Positions 15,814 to 22,911 of a stretch of 60,735 nt of DNA are shown in pieces. Position numbers and translations under genes: made by a program. Where the stretch lies: positions 1 through 60,735 of IMG/VR virus record IMGVR_UViG_3300042384_000237; one strand, given 5' to 3'. Numbering within the stretch: the stretch's first letter is position 1; each line of letters opens with the position of its first letter. The stretch is from a virus. The notes under the pieces were generated by a model, which made no database searches, was not told the DNA's origin, and was given only the letters and a program-made list of their open reading frames with translations.

Positions 15814-15967
15814 TTGCTTCCTCCAATTGGTTTACTGCATTTCTCAAACAATTAATGAGACTTTCTTTTGACATGAGTGCTTCGCCTTCTGTTATGCGAT
15901 ATTTGTCGCCTACTTGAAGTACGCCAAATATTTTATGTCTGTCTGGCGATAAAAATGTAATCTTCAT
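15788..15967 (-). CDS. Small hypothetical protein
   Basis: A 59-residue frame (MKITFLSPDRHKIFGVLQVG...) ends in a helix, ESLINCLRNAVNQLEEANARVQ. The pattern of a short beta N-terminus and a coiled-coil-like end is common among small phage proteins. It overlaps both neighbours, so translation is coupled. Function unknown. Confidence 0.6.
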   Translation of the reverse strand: MKITFLSPDRHKIFGVLQVGDKYRITEGEALMSKESLINCLRNAVNQLEEANARVQKSV

Positions 15968-16167
15968 TCTTTAAATCCATCCTCTAGGTTTAATAACCAT
16001 TCTTTCAATGTAATAGACATCGGGTAATAATTGTCATTCTTAGCTAGCACAGACGGGTTGCCAATAAACACCTGTAACAGCTTTAGAATGTCCGTAAGTT
16101 CCGCCACCTGTGCCGGACTTAATGAAATCTGCATGTGGTTCTTCTTTAACTCTAGGTCTTCTTGCAT
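15964..16167 (-). CDS. Small hypothetical protein overlapping the HTH gene
   Basis: The chosen ATG at 16167 has a GGAGAG site and gives 67 residues; an inner start at 16134 is possible. The core (LSPAQVAELTDILKLLQVFIG) reads like a genuine amphipathic helix. It overlaps the upstream HTH gene by about 130 nt in a different frame, which is long for this compact genome, so one of the two may be shorter in reality. Confidence 0.55.
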   Translation of the reverse strand: MQEDLELKKNHMQISLSPAQVAELTDILKLLQVFIGNPSVLAKNDNYYPMSITLKEWLLNLEDGFKE

Positions 16168-16324
16168 CAATAACTCTCTCCCAATTTTCCAAATAAGGCA
16201 GTACTCTTGAATTTTCCCACTCACCATCTTCATTAGGCGGAGGTAACCTCCCTGAGTAGATTGCCATCTCTAAAGCCATTGGTGATAAGTCTAGTCTTTC
16301 AATTATATCAGTTGAGCTTATCAT
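16040..16324 (-). CDS. Putative small HTH DNA-binding protein
   Basis: The 94-residue protein starts at MISSTDIIERLDL. Residues 3-30 (STDIIERLDLSPMALEMAIYSGRLPPP) resemble a winged-helix/excisionase-type helix-turn-helix in which a helix pair leads to a GRLPPP wing. The C-terminal 35 residues are low in complexity and overlap another frame. It may be a small transcription regulator; there is no direct evidence for its target. Confidence 0.6.
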   Translation of the reverse strand: MISSTDIIERLDLSPMALEMAIYSGRLPPPNEDGEWENSRVLPYLENWERVIDARRPRVKEEPHADFIKSGTGGGTYGHSKAVTGVYWQPVCAS

Positions 16325-16481
16325 CTTTTCTCGGTCTCCCACGTTTAGGGCTTAAAGAAGTTATAATCAAACGAGCTTCCAGATCTGCATTTGCTTGCAT
16401 TGCACCTTGCCACTTGTTGTATAATTGAACTACACGCAACGTAGCAATCATTGCATAGCCTGCTAAAATATATTCAAACAT
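16308..16481 (-). CDS. Membrane-anchored protein with AT-hook
   Basis: The 57-residue protein starts at MFEYILAGYAM (GGGAG site). Residues 3-22 form a membrane or strongly hydrophobic helix. The C-terminus has KRGRPRKDD, a textbook AT-hook (RGRP core) that binds the minor groove of AT-rich DNA. Joining the two would tether AT-rich DNA to the membrane. No family recognised. Confidence 0.65.
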   Translation of the reverse strand: MFEYILAGYAMIATLRVVQLYNKWQGAMQANADLEARLIITSLSPKRGRPRKDDKLN

Positions 16482-16499
16482 ATTTTCTCCCACGCTTCA

Positions 16500-16751
16500 T
16501 CATAGTACGTTGAAACCATCATCGATAAATTCTGGATTGTTTTGAGCATCACGAACCTCTCTTAAGGCTAATATAGCGTCTTTATAAATATGATCTACAT
16601 TGTCATCTATGAGAGCATTCTCTAACATCGATGGTATTGCCAATGTAAAATCGTCTATCTGCCATGCAGCATCCATATATTCCTCGAAGTCATTTGCTTC
16701 TAAATCCAATACATACAAAATAACCGCTTCAGCATACTGCATCTTTTTCAT
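16500..16751 (-). CDS. Hypothetical acidic helical protein
   Basis: The 83-residue protein is all-helical and acidic (YVLDLEANDFEEYMDAAWQIDD). The start at 16751 has an AAGGA site. No family recognised. It sits between the SleB-like hydrolase and the AT-hook gene. Confidence 0.65.
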   Translation of the reverse strand: MKKMQYAEAVILYVLDLEANDFEEYMDAAWQIDDFTLAIPSMLENALIDDNVDHIYKDAILALREVRDAQNNPEFIDDGFNVL

Positions 16752-16760
16752 TCTCTTTCC

Positions 16761-17132
16761 TTAATAAAATACTAGATCGCCGATCCTGACCAGTCTGACT
16801 GGAGTGGGATACCTGCGACCAAGTTTGTAATCGTTGAAGTATGTATACTTGCCTTTAAGCTTTGTACATCTCAACTTTGAAAATAATATTTGATGTGCCA
16901 ACTTAAGTTGACGCTCGAATACTTCCACATCAGCTTTACTCTTAGGGTTAGGCATTTTAACACCTTGCTTAGTCCAAGAGAAGAGCCCCTTCTTGCGCAA
17001 TGTAGCACACACGTCGTTTCCTTCGGTGAGTTCCATTGTCACTTGACCGACACCTAACATGGTATCTGATGTCTGGTTTCTTGCCTCAAAGTACATTACA
17101 GCCACGAGGCATAGAGTTGGTGCTATTAACAT
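16761..17132 (-). CDS. SleB/CwlJ-like cell-wall hydrolase
   Basis: The 123-residue protein starts at the ATG at 17132, 5 nt after an AAGGAGG site; the longer GTG start overlaps that site. A hydrophobic N-terminus (MLIAPTLCLVAVMYFEARN) runs straight into the family motif. Glu in YFEARNQ is the expected catalytic residue, and GVGQVTMEL plus FSWTKQG are typical of Hydrolase_2 (SleB). It probably cleaves peptidoglycan glycan strands. It is unusual in lying in the small-gene region rather than the lysis region, where a GH24 endolysin is already present. Confidence 0.78.
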   Translation of the reverse strand: MLIAPTLCLVAVMYFEARNQTSDTMLGVGQVTMELTEGNDVCATLRKKGLFSWTKQGVKMPNPKSKADVEVFERQLKLAHQILFSKLRCTKLKGKYTYFNDYKLGRRYPTPVRLVRIGDLVFY

Positions 17133-17189
17133 AGCCACCTCCTTTCTGCTTGTTGTGAGCAGTTAAAAAGCTTACTCAGGCTTTATAAA

Positions 17190-17561
17190 TTAAATAGGGT
17201 AGTCGGGCGTGGGTTTCCTAATCGAACCCCATTTTTCTTCTGCTTCTATTGCATAGCCAAAATCGCCGCCTGTTAAACTTCTCCAGTAGATTTCTAACGC
17301 ATCCGGTTCATATTGGTAAGCATCGTAATAATCACCATAAGAGTCATCCTCACCATACGTCAACGTAGTCCCGTCTTTACGAAATGTAAACATCATTGCC
17401 GGGTAATCCTCTTCAAACTCTTTAAGGTCTTTTGGATCTGACTCTAATGTATAGCCTGAATGGTATAGAAATTCAGGAAGTAAACCCAACTTTTCATGAG
17501 TAATTTCCCAGTTGTTTTTAACTGCTAACTTTATAAGTTCAACAATAACTTCAGTTTTCAT
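17190..17561 (-). CDS. Hypothetical protein
   Basis: The 123-residue acidic protein has a Tyr/Asp-rich centre (GEDDSYGDYYDAYQYEPDALEIYW). No family recognised. AAGG ribosome site; 2 nt after the previous stop. Confidence 0.7.
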   Translation of the reverse strand: MKTEVIVELIKLAVKNNWEITHEKLGLLPEFLYHSGYTLESDPKDLKEFEEDYPAMMFTFRKDGTTLTYGEDDSYGDYYDAYQYEPDALEIYWRSLTGGDFGYAIEAEEKWGSIRKPTPDYPI

Positions 17562-17563
17562 GA

Positions 17564-17770
17564 TTACGCCTTATATAGAATGAATGTGGTTTCCGCATGG
17601 TGTAAATCTTCTACACCATCAACAATAATTACTTCTACTATTTCCCAGTCATCATTAAGTAGCGCAGCTAAATCTGCGTAGTCACCAGAGCCCTGAGACC
17701 CTGCCACAATGTTAAGAACCTTATACTTAACTTTCTTTTCTGGTTTTTCGAATATACTTAGATTACTCAT
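17564..17770 (-). CDS. Hypothetical protein
   Basis: The 68-residue protein starts at MSNLSIFEKP, whose ATG overlaps the previous stop (ATGA). The sequence KYKVLNIVAGSQGSGDYADLAALLNDDWEIVEVIIVDG, followed by TTFILYKA, resembles small DUF1737/DUF4177-type phage proteins in which a W-E-(I/V)-V core forms a beta sheet. Function unknown. Confidence 0.65.
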   Translation of the reverse strand: MSNLSIFEKPEKKVKYKVLNIVAGSQGSGDYADLAALLNDDWEIVEVIIVDGVEDLHHAETTFILYKA

Positions 17771-18045
17771 GCGTTGAACCCATACCATCTATGTACAGGC
17801 GTGAGAGGCACGCTAAGAAATGAGCGCATAATCTTTATGATGGGCGCTGGGTTACGTTTCTTACGTTTCCCTACAGGAGTCTTAAATGCTCTTTCCAAGT
17901 CAAGAAGTGAATACACTCTTATACGTCCACCGAGTGGAGATATAGTATATCTAATAGGCTTAATCCCAGTCTTTTTCACTCTATGTCGCATAACTTCATA
18001 ACTCACATCTTTACTCTTTGCAAATCCTATTATCGTATTTATCAT
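17767..18045 (-). CDS. Putative small DNA-binding protein
   Basis: The 92-residue protein has an HTH-like start (FAKSKDVSYEVMRHRVKKTGIKPIRY) followed by a short wing and a basic patch (GKRKKRNPAP). This resembles small winged-helix regulators, but the assignment rests on pattern only. It follows the RNA polymerase gene by 11 nt and is coupled to the next gene. Confidence 0.6.
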   Translation of the reverse strand: MINTIIGFAKSKDVSYEVMRHRVKKTGIKPIRYTISPLGGRIRVYSLLDLERAFKTPVGKRKKRNPAPIIKIMRSFLSVPLTPVHRWYGFNA

Positions 18046-18056
18046 TGTAATCTCTC

Positions 18057-21017
18057 TTAAGCGAAAGCGTACTCGCTCTCTAATATTAAATTAACATCTA
18101 AAGTGCCCATATCGACACCAGTTAAGTTGCCCTCAATTTCATCCATTATTGGGTATAGAGGATTTTCAGTATAAAGCTCCACGAAGGTTTCTCGGACGAT
18201 CCTGTAGAGCTTTGGCATGTCAGCTAAGAGACATCCATAGCTGTCATGAATTGTTGTAATAGGGAAATCACAACGGTATGTAGTTAAAGCTAAATGCGCT
18301 GCATCTAAACTGTGGATAACATTTGGAGCCGCACCTTGTGCTTGTTTGCCCTTACTAGGTGAAACATCTTCAATAAAACATATTGCTAACTGAAGAGTAT
18401 TGATATAATATCCTGTCGAGACTCTTTCGCCTTTTGGCGGGCCGTATTGAATATATACTCTTTTTACTTTGCCTTCTGTATAATTTTGTATGACTGGAAA
18501 ATTTACAATTGGTACATTCCACTGTAAAAATTCCTCACGCTTCTCAGCATCTCTGCCTGCTCTTTCAAATATAGATAGTAACTGCATAGGTCTTTCTAAT
18601 GATGCCTTACAGTCTTCAAATACAAGCCGGCCCATCCAAGCGCCCCACTTGTGTTCCATATTAATTAATAACTCTATACCATGTTTCTTTGCATCTAAGA
18701 TTTGCTGTTCACCTAATCCATAACTACTACCGCCATCATTATCTTCAGTAAAGATCGTTAAGCTTCACCCGTAAATTTAGTTTTACTATAGATTAGATTG
18801 TAAATTCGCCATACAATTCTAATGATTTTTGTCTTACACATTCCGCAGCTTCTTCTGCAGTTTTAAATAGCCCTAAATACAATTTCTTGCCTTGATACCC
18901 AAGTCTCGCTTGAAACTTACCGTTAGGCGTTGTTAGAACACCTTTATAGCCTGTTGTATTATTTTTAGGAACTTTTGTATTAATTGAATTCTGAGATTGT
19001 GTTGCTAATCTTAAATTTTCAATCCTATTGTTTAAAGGGTCTATACCAATATGATCGATAGTTAAACCCGCTGGAATCGAACCATTATGCCATTCCCAAA
19101 TAACCCTGTGAACCATGTATGTTTTCTGCTTATGTTCAAATTGCAAATATCCTGAACTATTAACAGAGCCTACGTGATTGTGTTGATTGTTACTATAAAG
19201 TCTAATTAATATACCATCTTCGTACTCGTAATATTCTTTCCAATTCATTACTTACTCCTAATAACTAAATTTACTGCTGCATATCACTATGCAGATGAGA
19301 CTATCTCATCACCTCTCTAAGAGGGTGGAATGCGCTTCCCAGGGACTTCCCCAGTACATAATAGTCGTTACACCTTCATCTGAACCATATCTCCCGACAG
19401 TATTCAGTAGCTTGGCTCGGTATTGTCTATGGCGAATAGAGTTTCACCGAATTCACATTCTTTTATTTCCGCTAAGCTTAACGGAAGTGTCATTGTATTA
19501 CGCTTGACAATCTTTCTTCTTTGTTTAATATCTTTAATTCTGTTCCAGAATACAGGTGCAGCATGCGCTCCTATATTCGCCCACTTCAATTTATATGCTC
19601 GAATCTGAGCTACCAATTGATTTCTTACTTCTGATTTTGGTTCTGAAGCTCCAATTCTTTTCTTAAGAGATATCAAACCATCTATAAAGTCTTCGCATTC
19701 CAAGACCATCAATGCCGGCATCTTCTCCATCTCTTGTGTAATCTTCTGCCAGACATGCACTGCTACATAAGAATACAAATCTCCGGGCAACTCTAAAGGC
19801 ACCAAGTTTACATATGGCGCTGTAATCTCATCTCGCGTCAATGCGGACAGATGTTGTGAGCCATTTGTCGAACCATCGATGAAACATTCTAATTGTGATT
19901 GATACTCTAAGTACCTAGTGCCCATCGAGAGTGCATTCCTGAACTCAACACAAGCAGCTAAGAATTGCCACGGCTTATCCGCAGACATCCAGCCTTGATT
20001 CACTTTGGGAGATAGCGCGTAGGACAGTATAATCTCTTCATTATCCATAACCCAATGATACCTATCTTTCATAGGGATCTTGTCTGTCTTAGCTCCATCT
20101 TCACGTCCTGAATTGCCCGACCAGTTGCTAGCAATACTGACGCATAACCAGAAGAAACCTTCTTCACCAATTGCTTTCTTATCTTTTCTTAATAGCAAAC
20201 CCTTAGCGATATCAGAACTTTGTTCATGTAGGTAAGCTGTTGTTGGATATTTACGCCCCCTAAAATCAAGATAATACATATGGTAAAATGGTATATCTAT
20301 AAACTTATCTGCTATTGATAGAATAGCTTTTGTCTCCCGAAGCTTTGTTGTCTTTGCTTGCGGATTTACTTGTTCCCAAATATCTGAGAATGCATCTGTA
20401 TGATTGTTTAATGCCCATTTAGCTAGTGCATATACTTCTGAATTAATACACCATGCTGTCTCTTGAGATTTATTAATTGATCCAAATATTATTGGATGTG
20501 TTTCAGGCGTGAGAAGTGTCGGTATTATCTTACTACCAGTCTTTACCAAGACAGCCCCTGTGTCATGCTTAAATGAAGTCCAGGGCGCATAAGGGGTTTC
20601 AGAAGGGAGCTTGCCCTTTCCGCCTGTCCTAGAGATACTCTCCCAGAGGCCTTGAATAGCGGCATCATCTAATATCTCTATTATATAAGTAGCATGCCCA
20701 TTAGTTGCGGCACCGAGCTTAGCTTCTAACATACCCAGTTCTTGAAAACTATACAGAATAAAAGCTCCAGCTTTTGCGGCTATTGATGAATCTTTCTTTG
20801 AACCTTTTCTAATTGAATGACCAATGACTGAGATAATCTCGGCCATTAGAATTGCCTTATCAGGGCCTCTCTTAGGGCGTGTATAAAGATACACATTAGC
20901 AATTATGTCTTCAATTACTTCAGCAAGCACTATTGTCTTCAAGAATTTTAGAGGAGACTGCGGTGCGATCTCTGCTTGTATTCTTGCTTTTAGTGACTTC
21001 ATCAAAAGTGTTTTCAT
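18057..21017 (-). CDS. T7-like single-subunit RNA polymerase, split by a group I intron
   Basis: Two frames encode one enzyme. Exon 1 is 21017-19481 and exon 2 is 18736-18057, together 738 residues (T7 has 883). Splicing joins CCG-T to AT-GGC and restores MTLPYGG. Key residues: DFRGRKY near 251, Asp381 in FIDGSTNGSQH (T7 Asp537), Arg501/Lys505 (T7 Arg627/Lys631), Tyr513-Gly514 (T7 Tyr639-Gly640), HSLDA, and His676-Asp677 (T7 Asp812). The C-terminus ESEYAFA matches T7's ESDFAFA. The N-terminal domain is short. It should transcribe phage middle/late genes from its own promoters. The start has an AAGGA site and lies after a strong terminator. Without splicing, exon 1 would end 25 residues later without the catalytic Tyr. 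Confidence 0.95.
18737..19480 (-). ncRNA. Group I (td-like, IA2) self-splicing intron
   Basis: The 744-nt intron lies in the RNA polymerase gene. P1 is visible: exon end UUCCGU pairs with GCGGAA across a UAAGCUUA loop, placing the canonical U-G pair at the 5' splice site. The intron ends in G after AACGAUCUUUACUGAAG and AUAAUG, close to the T4 td intron end. UAACGACUA and GAUAGUC form P7, and CUGCAUAGUGAUAUGCAG matches the td hairpin downstream of P7. The HNH gene at 18793-19248 sits in a peripheral loop near the 3' end. Splice coordinates were deduced from restored reading frame, P1 and polymerase conservation, all of which agree. Confidence 0.93.
18793..19248 (-). CDS. Intron-encoded HNH homing endonuclease
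   Basis: The 151-residue protein has an AGGAG ribosome site inside the group I intron. The HNH core is at residues 46-85 (MVHRVIWEWH, then GLTIDHIGIDPLNNRIENLRLAT). An AP2-type DNA-binding domain follows (TGYKGV..., KKLYLGLFKTAEEAAE). It should cut intron-less RNA polymerase genes and spread the intron by homing. It resembles the free-standing HNH at 6277-6795. Confidence 0.93.
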   Translation of the reverse strand: MNWKEYYEYEDGILIRLYSNNQHNHVGSVNSSGYLQFEHKQKTYMVHRVIWEWHNGSIPAGLTIDHIGIDPLNNRIENLRLATQSQNSINTKVPKNNTTGYKGVLTTPNGKFQARLGYQGKKLYLGLFKTAEEAAECVRQKSLELYGEFTI

Positions 21018-21076
21018 TAGATTCCTTTTTAATACTTGTATTTAAAGCACATGAAAAAAGATATAGTAGAAACAAA

Positions 21077-21205
21077 TTAAGTATTGGCATTTTCCCCACT
21101 ATTTACTAAATGTAATGCAGTGGCCATTAAAACGACTGGCAGGGTCATTCCGAATAAGAGTGTTGCTACATATACTGTTAACGAATAATTAATTGTATTG
21201 TTCAT
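21077..21205 (-). CDS. Small membrane protein
   Basis: The 42-residue protein (MNNTINYSLTVYVATLLFGM...) has one long membrane helix. A longer frame reaches back through the terminator hairpin and is unlikely. The ribosome site is poor, so confidence is limited. It lies between the terminator and the RNA polymerase gene. Confidence 0.45.
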   Translation of the reverse strand: MNNTINYSLTVYVATLLFGMTLPVVLMATALHLVNSGENANT

Positions 21206-21211
21206 AAGATG

Positions 21212-21284
21212 AAAAAAATAAGAGGTTAATCCTCCCCAACCTCCTATACACCCCGTTAGGAGCATATAGAAGGTTGAGGAGGAT
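21212..21284 (-). terminator. Very strong terminator hairpin upstream of the RNA polymerase gene
   Basis: A 20-bp stem with two G-U pairs (ATCCTCCTCAACCTTCTATA with TATAGGAGGTTGGGGAGGAT) and a 16-nt loop is followed by TAACCTCTTATTTTTTT on the minus strand. It is the strongest terminator in the window and separates the membrane-protein cassette from the RNA polymerase gene. Confidence 0.9.
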
Positions 21285-21296
21285 AGATTCTTACTT

Positions 21297-21314
21297 TTGA
21301 GCCCGAAGGCTCAA
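21297..21314 (-). other. UUCG-tetraloop hairpin
   Basis: TTGAGCC-TTCG-GGCTCAA: a 7-bp stem capped by a UUCG tetraloop, just after the stop of the gene at 21327-21716 and before the large terminator. No U-run follows. It may stabilise the mRNA 3' end. Confidence 0.7.
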
Positions 21315-21326
21315 CTCTCTTATGAA

Positions 21327-21716
21327 TTAAAAACTTCGGATCTCTTTAAGTAAGGCATAGTCCTTTTTGTCAATATAGATCGGGTGGAGGGACCCACTTA
21401 ACTCTACAATGGGATAAACTGTAATCCCATCTTCTGTGTAACTCTTTAATAAATACAAATCATCAATCTCAAACCTTTTCGCGCCAAACGCATACTCTAC
21501 AGGTTTGTCTTTTCTTTCTTGAGGGAATTGGCCTCTCAATACAATCTCGCCTTTCGACTTAATAAATACTGCTTTCTTTCTAAGATTTTTCTTTATATTC
21601 TTTTCCTCTTCCTCCTTTTCTTTTACAAGAGCTTCATTTGAGCCTTTCATAAATTCTTGAAAGTCATCTGTGAAAAATAAACAAGCAATACCTACAACAA
21701 TTAATAAAGGATTCAT
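21327..21716 (-). CDS. Membrane-anchored hypothetical protein
   Basis: The 129-residue protein starts at MNPLLIVVGI (ATGA overlap with the previous gene). Residues 2-16 form a short membrane anchor, then comes a charged coiled-coil segment (ALVKEKEEEEKNIKKNLRKK), then an 80-residue beta-rich domain. No family recognised. It is the third gene of the membrane cassette headed by the hammerhead ribozyme; the coiled-coil spanin-like layout is suggestive, but there is no lipobox. Confidence 0.7.
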   Translation of the reverse strand: MNPLLIVVGIACLFFTDDFQEFMKGSNEALVKEKEEEEKNIKKNLRKKAVFIKSKGEIVLRGQFPQERKDKPVEYAFGAKRFEIDDLYLLKSYTEDGITVYPIVELSGSLHPIYIDKKDYALLKEIRSF

Positions 21717-21982
21717 GCGAACATCACCCATATTAATAGCAGTGGAAAACCCACCAGCAGATCGAAGGCGATACTCACCAAATTGATCACTGTACCGATT
21801 GCGGAATAATTTAAAGGTATTGCTGCAAACAATAGCAAGCCTACTGCTGCTGTTGTAACAGCTACAGCTGTGGTTACTTGCAAGATCTCAGCTTCTACCT
21901 GCTTCTCTGCAGCTGTTCTTTGATCTTGAAGCTTTTCTAAAACATACGCAACTGCACCTGCTGCTAAAATTAAAGGAATCAT
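21713..21982 (-). CDS. Membrane protein, holin-like topology
   Basis: The 89-residue protein has an N-terminal hydrophobic helix (IPLILAAGAVAYVL), a charged linker (EKLQDQRTAAEKQVEAE), and two further membrane helices (VTTAVAVTTAAVGLLLFAAI and VINLVSIAFDLLVGFPLLLI). GGAG site; coupled at both ends. The small size and helix count fit a holin or other membrane-active protein, but no family was recognised. Confidence 0.7.
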   Translation of the reverse strand: MIPLILAAGAVAYVLEKLQDQRTAAEKQVEAEILQVTTAVAVTTAAVGLLLFAAIPLNYSAIGTVINLVSIAFDLLVGFPLLLIWVMFA

Positions 21983-22266
21983 TTTGAATCTCCAAATAAA
22001 ACGTTCATTAGGTTGAATACTGCAAGACCGACTATTACACCAGCCACTACAGGATTAAGAAGTATAACTGTGCCTGCCACACTAGCAGAGGCAACCGGTG
22101 TAGCGATGGCTGTTGCGCCAACTTGTAAAGCTACACGTGAAACCACTACTGTGGCTACTTCTGCAATTACTATTGCAGGTTGTGATGCAACATACGCACC
22201 AGCTAAGTAACCAGCTGAAGCTGGAACAACCGCGTCTACTACTGTCATCAATTCACTTCTACTCAT
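21979..22266 (-). CDS. Ala/Val-rich membrane protein
   Basis: The 95-residue protein starts at MSRSELMTVV, where AAGGGTGA precedes the ATG; the longer frame is translated ribozyme and is rejected. Most of residues 15-88 is Ala/Val/Gly-rich hydrophobic sequence, enough for two or three membrane helices. It is the first gene after the hammerhead ribozyme, and its mRNA leader begins in the ribozyme. No family recognised. Confidence 0.72.
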   Translation of the reverse strand: MSRSELMTVVDAVVPASAGYLAGAYVASQPAIVIAEVATVVVSRVALQVGATAIATPVASASVAGTVILLNPVVAGVIVGLAVFNLMNVLFGDSK

Positions 22267-22280
22267 TTTGTTCACCCTTG

Positions 22281-22348
22281 TGTGGTTAGTGTTTCGTCCT
22301 GGATTGGACTCATCAGTATGGGATTTACCCGTATACACTTAAGCACTT
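22281..22348 (-). ncRNA. Type III hammerhead ribozyme in a 5' UTR
   Basis: On the minus strand the RNA holds the complete conserved core. Stem III is AGUGU (22339-22335) with ACACU (22292-22288). The cleavage triplet is GUA, with the cut after A22334. Stem I is UACGGG/CCCAUA with a UAAAU loop and one C-A mismatch. CUGAUGA is at 22316-22310. Stem II is GUCC/GGAC with an AAUCCA loop, and GAAA is at 22295-22292. Stem III is the open end, hence type III. An outer GUG/CAC may extend it. The ribosome site of the next gene follows within 10 nt of stem III, so cutting would reset that gene's mRNA 5' end. Confidence 0.93.
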
Positions 22349-22351
22349 TAT

Positions 22352-22367
22352 AGACCTACTCAGGTCT
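22352..22367 (-). other. Hairpin preceding the hammerhead ribozyme
   Basis: A 6-bp stem AGACCT/AGGTCT with a GAGT loop lies 12 nt before ribozyme stem III and just after the stop of the gene at 22382. There is no U-run. It would form the stable 3' end of the upstream transcript after ribozyme cleavage. Confidence 0.6.
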
Positions 22368-22381
22368 TTACAGCTGTTACT

Positions 22382-22627
22382 TTAAAGTTTGAAACTGAAT
22401 GAATACATGTCTTCTGAATCCTTACATAAGTCATGACCGCTGTGTTGGACCATCATGTAGCCTATCGCCCCAAGGTCTCTCGAGCTTACAGATGCCCGAG
22501 GCATGTCGTCGAGCACAACTGTAACGTCAGCATCATGTCTTCTACCTTTATAAACATTACCATATACTTCAGATTCACTGGTAAGAGTTAATTCTACTAC
22601 TACGCTTGCGATTGTAATTGATTTCAT
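22382..22627 (-). CDS. Small protein, paralogue B of a tandem pair
   Basis: The 81-residue protein shares MKSI-I-A-VVVELTL, EV-G-VY-G-R, A-VSS-D-G and YSF with the next gene upstream, so the two arose by tandem duplication. It is beta-rich. Function unknown. Confidence 0.75.
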   Translation of the reverse strand: MKSITIASVVVELTLTSESEVYGNVYKGRRHDADVTVVLDDMPRASVSSRDLGAIGYMMVQHSGHDLCKDSEDMYSFSFKL

Positions 22628-22648
22628 TTGATTTACCTTTTAGTTATA

Positions 22649-22900
22649 TTAAAGTTCGATTTTGAATGAATAAACGCCTTTTTCAGATATACGTAGAGCT
22701 GAGCCTTCATGCATCCACATTATATAGCTGGCTTCCCCTGCATCTGTTGAGCTTACTACTGCCCAAGGGCTTTGATCTGGTGGGCATATTACTGTTATTT
22801 CGGAATTGTTTCTCGTCCCTGCATAGACTTGACCTGTTACTTCAGAGTCATTAAGAAGAGTTAATTCTACTACTACACATGCGATTTTAATTGATTTCAT
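22649..22900 (-). CDS. Small protein, paralogue A of a tandem pair
   Basis: The 83-residue protein is a beta-rich homologue of the gene downstream (22382-22627); even the leader before each ATG is alike (GGTAAATCAAATGAAATCAA). Function unknown. Confidence 0.75.
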   Translation of the reverse strand: MKSIKIACVVVELTLLNDSEVTGQVYAGTRNNSEITVICPPDQSPWAVVSSTDAGEASYIMWMHEGSALRISEKGVYSFKIEL

Positions 22901-22911
22901 TTGATTTACCC

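Noticed and set aside
18057-21017. RNA polymerase gene broken into a pseudogene
   Set aside because: The two parts are joined in frame by a group I intron with intact P1, P7 and splice sites, and all catalytic residues are present.
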